Assembly: GCA_038241115.1 (NCBI GenBank)
Contig: JBBRGA010000029.1
Span: 1 to 27,508 of the forward strand
Source: JANYJJ01 sp038241115
GTDB lineage: Bacteria > Pseudomonadota > Gammaproteobacteria > Burkholderiales > Burkholderiaceae_C
Direction of reading: 5' to 3'
Length of the DNA: 27,508 bases
A program made the position numbers and the translations under genes. Below the pieces are notes generated by a model. It was not told the DNA's origin. It made no database searches and saw only the letters and a program-made list of their open reading frames with translations. Shown here in pieces: positions 25,292 to 27,508 of this stretch; positions within the stretch are counted from its first letter, which is position 1, and each line of letters begins with the position of its first letter.

Positions 25292-26197
25292 ATGCTCGCC
25301 CGCCTCCAACAGTTCATCACCCTCGGTTTGCTGGCCACAGCGGCGGTGTGGGCGGCGGTGTTTGTTTCGCGCGGCCAAACGGCATGGGCGGTGTTCGGCG
25401 CGCTGTTTATCCTGCTGGGCTATGCGCTGTTTTTAGCGCTTGAATTTGTCCTGCTGTGGTTCGTGAACCGCGCCGACCCCACGCCCAATGCCAGTGCGCT
25501 GCAACTGTTCACCGCGTGGCTGGGTGAGGTCACCACCGCGCCCCTGGTTTTCTGCTGGCGGCAACCGTTCAGGTCCAACGCGGTGCCTGATTTTTTGCCC
25601 TCACGAGCCGTCGGTTCAGCATCCCAGCGCGGCGTGGTTTTTGTGCACGGCTATGTGTGCAATCGGGGCCTGTGGAACCCGCTGATGGAGAAGCTGCAAG
25701 CACGTGGTGTGCCGTTTATCGCGGTGAATCTAGAGCCGGTGTTTGGCTCGATCGACAACTACACGCCGCTGATTGCCGCCGCCGTTCAACGCGTCACCGC
25801 GGCCGCCGGTTCAGCTCCGATTTTGGTGGCTCACAGCATGGGTGGTTTGGCATCCAGAGCGTGGTTGAAAACCGCTGCGGACGATGCCTTGCCGCACCGC
25901 ATCATCACCATCGGCACGCCCCACAACGGGACCTGGTTGGCGCGCTTCGGCAGCACTCTGAACGCGCTGCAAATGCGCCAAGGTGATGCATGGCAAAAAG
26001 CGCTGAGGGATGCCGAACCGCCGCAGCGCGTGAAGCGCTTCACCTGCTTTTATGGGCATGCCGACAACATCGTTTTCCCGGCGTCCAACGCCACCTTGCC
26101 AGGCGCCGACAACCGCCATATCGCGGCTTGCGCGCACGTGCACATGGCGTATCACGCTGAGGTTTGGGCTGCGGTGGTGAAGCAGCTTGAGGGCTGA
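25292..26197 (+). CDS. Membrane-anchored alpha/beta hydrolase (lipase-like)
   Basis: This 301-residue protein has two N-terminal membrane helices (about 5-25 and 32-58) and an alpha/beta hydrolase domain from about 110. The oxyanion-hole motif VVFVHGY is at 115-121, the nucleophile motif AHSMGG puts Ser182 in the elbow, and a C-terminal His lies in AHVHMAYH. IGTPHNGTWLARFG resembles triacylglycerol-lipase and PGAP1-like enzymes. The substrate is unknown. It begins 28 bases after the GMC stop and is likely co-transcribed, so it may free the alcohol used by the oxidoreductase; that link is speculative. Confidence 0.85.
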   Translation: MLARLQQFITLGLLATAAVWAAVFVSRGQTAWAVFGALFILLGYALFLALEFVLLWFVNRADPTPNASALQLFTAWLGEVTTAPLVFCWRQPFRSNAVPDFLPSRAVGSASQRGVVFVHGYVCNRGLWNPLMEKLQARGVPFIAVNLEPVFGSIDNYTPLIAAAVQRVTAAAGSAPILVAHSMGGLASRAWLKTAADDALPHRIITIGTPHNGTWLARFGSTLNALQMRQGDAWQKALRDAEPPQRVKRFTCFYGHADNIVFPASNATLPGADNRHIAACAHVHMAYHAEVWAAVVKQLEG

Positions 26198-26228
26198 GCT
26201 CAACCAGCGATGTGGGTCTCACGAGATA

Positions 26229-26256
26229 CAGACCCCAGACCCCAGACCCCAGACCC
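26229..26256 (+). repeat. Four perfect tandem copies of CAGACCC
   Basis: The 7-bp unit repeats without change in the convergent intergenic region between the hydrolase and phhA. GGGTCT at 26214-26219 can pair with AGACCC of any copy, so alternative hairpins are possible. No T tract is present. It looks like a small slippage-prone repeat. Confidence 0.9.
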
Positions 26257-26350
26257 GTTCGGACTGAGGTATCGAAGTCCTGAGCTGGCCCTTCCACACC
26301 TCAGGGCGAACGTGAAATGAAGGCGAGCGTTGTGCTGCGCTTTGCGCATT

Positions 26351-27259
26351 TCAAAACACGCGCTCACCCTCCAGCACCACGCCCGCCTCAATCTCTCCGC
26401 GCGCGGCGACGTCGGCCCGCACCGATGCATACAGCGCGGTGAAATCGGGCGCGGTGGCGTCAAACAACTGCTGGTAGGAATCGATCACAAAGTAGCTGCG
26501 CTGGAAGCTGTCAATTTGATAGCGGCTGCGCATGATGCGCGGCAAGTCAAAGGCCACGCGCTTGGGCTTGCTGATCTCGAAGCTCTTGCCAACTTCGCTG
26601 CCCATTGGCTTGCCAACGCTGTACTTCAACTCACCCGCCGACGACAGGATGCCCGCGCCGTAAGCGCGCAGCCCCTGCCTGGTTTCGATCAGCCCAAACT
26701 CGACCGTGTACCAATACAGCCGTGCCAGCAGCTCACATGCGTCGAGCGCGCTGGCTTTCAGGCCGCCTCGGCCGTAAGCCTGCATGTAATCGGCGAACAC
26801 CGGGTTGAACAGCAACGGCACGTGGCCGAAAAGGTCGTGGAACACATCGGGCTCGACCACGTAGTCGAATTCTTCTGGCCGTCGGATCCAATTCGTCACC
26901 GGGAATTTGCGCGCTGCCAGCAGCGCAAAAAACGCTTCTTCGGGTATCAAACCCGGCACGGCCTCCACCACCCAGCCGGTGGCGCGGTGCAGCTTTTCTG
27001 ACAACACATCAAAGCGAGGAATCTGATCGGGCGTGCCGAGGTGCCGCAGCGCGGCTATGAATTCCTCGCAGGCCAAACCATCCAACTGCGCGGCTTGGCG
27101 TTGATAAAGGCGTTTGTACAGACTGTGGTCCTGGACGCTGTACGCCGACCAGTTTTGTTCGCAGGTGTAGTTGCTGCGCGCAGTGGCGTAGTCGCCGCGC
27201 GGTGGGCGCGTGCCTTGGCCGTAGGTGGTGGGCGCCACGCCGATGTTCACGGCTTTCAT
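26351..27259 (-). CDS. phhA: Phenylalanine 4-monooxygenase
   Basis: This 302-residue cytoplasmic non-haem iron enzyme hydroxylates phenylalanine to tyrosine with tetrahydropterin and O2. The iron ligands are visible as His141 and His146 (FHDLFGHVPLL) and Glu187 (YWYTVEFGL). Length matches bacterial single-domain enzymes (about 260-300). The ATG at 27259 overlaps the hppD stop as ATGA, so translation is probably coupled. With HppD it forms part of the phenylalanine-to-homogentisate route. The pterin-recycling enzyme is not in the window. Confidence 0.95.
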   Translation of the reverse strand: MKAVNIGVAPTTYGQGTRPPRGDYATARSNYTCEQNWSAYSVQDHSLYKRLYQRQAAQLDGLACEEFIAALRHLGTPDQIPRFDVLSEKLHRATGWVVEAVPGLIPEEAFFALLAARKFPVTNWIRRPEEFDYVVEPDVFHDLFGHVPLLFNPVFADYMQAYGRGGLKASALDACELLARLYWYTVEFGLIETRQGLRAYGAGILSSAGELKYSVGKPMGSEVGKSFEISKPKRVAFDLPRIMRSRYQIDSFQRSYFVIDSYQQLFDATAPDFTALYASVRADVAARGEIEAGVVLEGERVF

Positions 27260-27508
27260 GGGGCGGTTTGCGTCGTCGAAGTCACCGCCGGCGCGTCACT
27301 CAAAACGCCGCGCCGTATCTGGTCCAGTTCGATGCTTTCGAACAGTGCGCGAAAGTTGCCTTCGCCGAAACCTTGATCGCCTTTGCGCTGAATGATCTCG
27401 AAAAATATCGGCCCGATCACGGTTTGGGTGAACACCTGCAACAGCAACTCATTGGGCGCGCCGAGGTGTGTGGCACCGTCGATCAAGATGCGCAAACGGC
27501 GCAGCTCG
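27256..27508 (-). CDS. hppD: 4-hydroxyphenylpyruvate dioxygenase, C-terminal part
   Basis: The gene runs off the right edge, so only the last 83 or so residues are visible. QTVIGPIFFEIIQRKGDQGFGEGNFRALFESIE is the conserved C-terminus of HPPD, including the iron-ligand Glu in FFEI. The enzyme converts 4-hydroxyphenylpyruvate to homogentisate using Fe(II) and O2. It overlaps phhA by four bases (ATGA). The 3' end is complete; the 5' end lies outside. Confidence 0.92.
   Translation of the reverse strand, partial: ELRRLRILIDGATHLGAPNELLLQVFTQTVIGPIFFEIIQRKGDQGFGEGNFRALFESIELDQIRRGVLSDAPAVTSTTQTAP

Noticed and set aside
26229..26256. CRISPR-like array
   Set aside because: The units are 7 bp, directly adjacent and without spacers; it is a microsatellite.
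26336..26348. TGCGC/GCGCA hairpin at the end of phhA as a terminator
   Set aside because: Only five base pairs and no T tract on the minus strand.

Overview
The window looks like a chromosomal segment of a betaproteobacterium in the Burkholderiales, most likely the Comamonadaceae. The grounds are high-GC coding sequence, a split cobalamin-dependent methionine synthase behind an SAH riboswitch, the torF-glnK-amtB block followed by gshA and kup, and the general character of the proteins. The genus cannot be fixed from the sequence alone. Almost all of it is ordinary housekeeping and transport DNA. There is no prophage, insertion sequence, CRISPR array, rRNA or tRNA.

Layout. From 1 to 2951 there is a probable terminator of an upstream gene, then an S-adenosylhomocysteine riboswitch whose 3' strand can also mask the ribosome binding site, then metH (pterin, cobalamin and reactivation modules only). 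From 3242 to 6891 lies an exported DUF1800/DUF1501 gene pair. From 6996 to 7721 is a class II aldolase. From 7865 to 11290, on the minus strand, is a complete phnD-phnC-phnE-phnE oxyanion ABC importer (phosphonate type by family, possibly selenate or phosphite). comM (yifB) follows on the minus strand. From 13242 to 16089 is a nitrogen-control unit: an NtrC-like dyad, a sigma-54 promoter, torF, glnK, amtB and a strong terminator. gshA and kup follow on the plus strand.

From 19632 to 20485 two complementary-looking fragments of isochorismatase-family hydrolases stand head to head, a rearrangement scar. Next come a diguanylate cyclase, a small exported DUF4148-like protein and an uncharacterised cytoplasmic protein, all on the minus strand. 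From 22966 to 26197 is a plus-strand unit of a small Tat-signal protein, a GMC flavin oxidoreductase and a membrane-anchored alpha/beta hydrolase. The right end holds the 3' part of a phenylalanine/tyrosine catabolic operon, hppD overlapping phhA, on the minus strand.

How genes work together. The riboswitch ties methionine synthase to the SAH level. The sigma-54 promoter ties ammonium uptake (AmtB), its PII gate (GlnK) and an outer-membrane porin (TorF) to nitrogen status. PhhA makes tyrosine and HppD oxidises 4-hydroxyphenylpyruvate derived from it. The Tat-signal small protein probably escorts the leaderless GMC enzyme across the inner membrane. The points most worth a second look are the broken isochorismatase pair, the SAH riboswitch switch-helix, four helically phased TCACA boxes upstream of the DUF4148-like gene, and the Tat/GMC/hydrolase unit.
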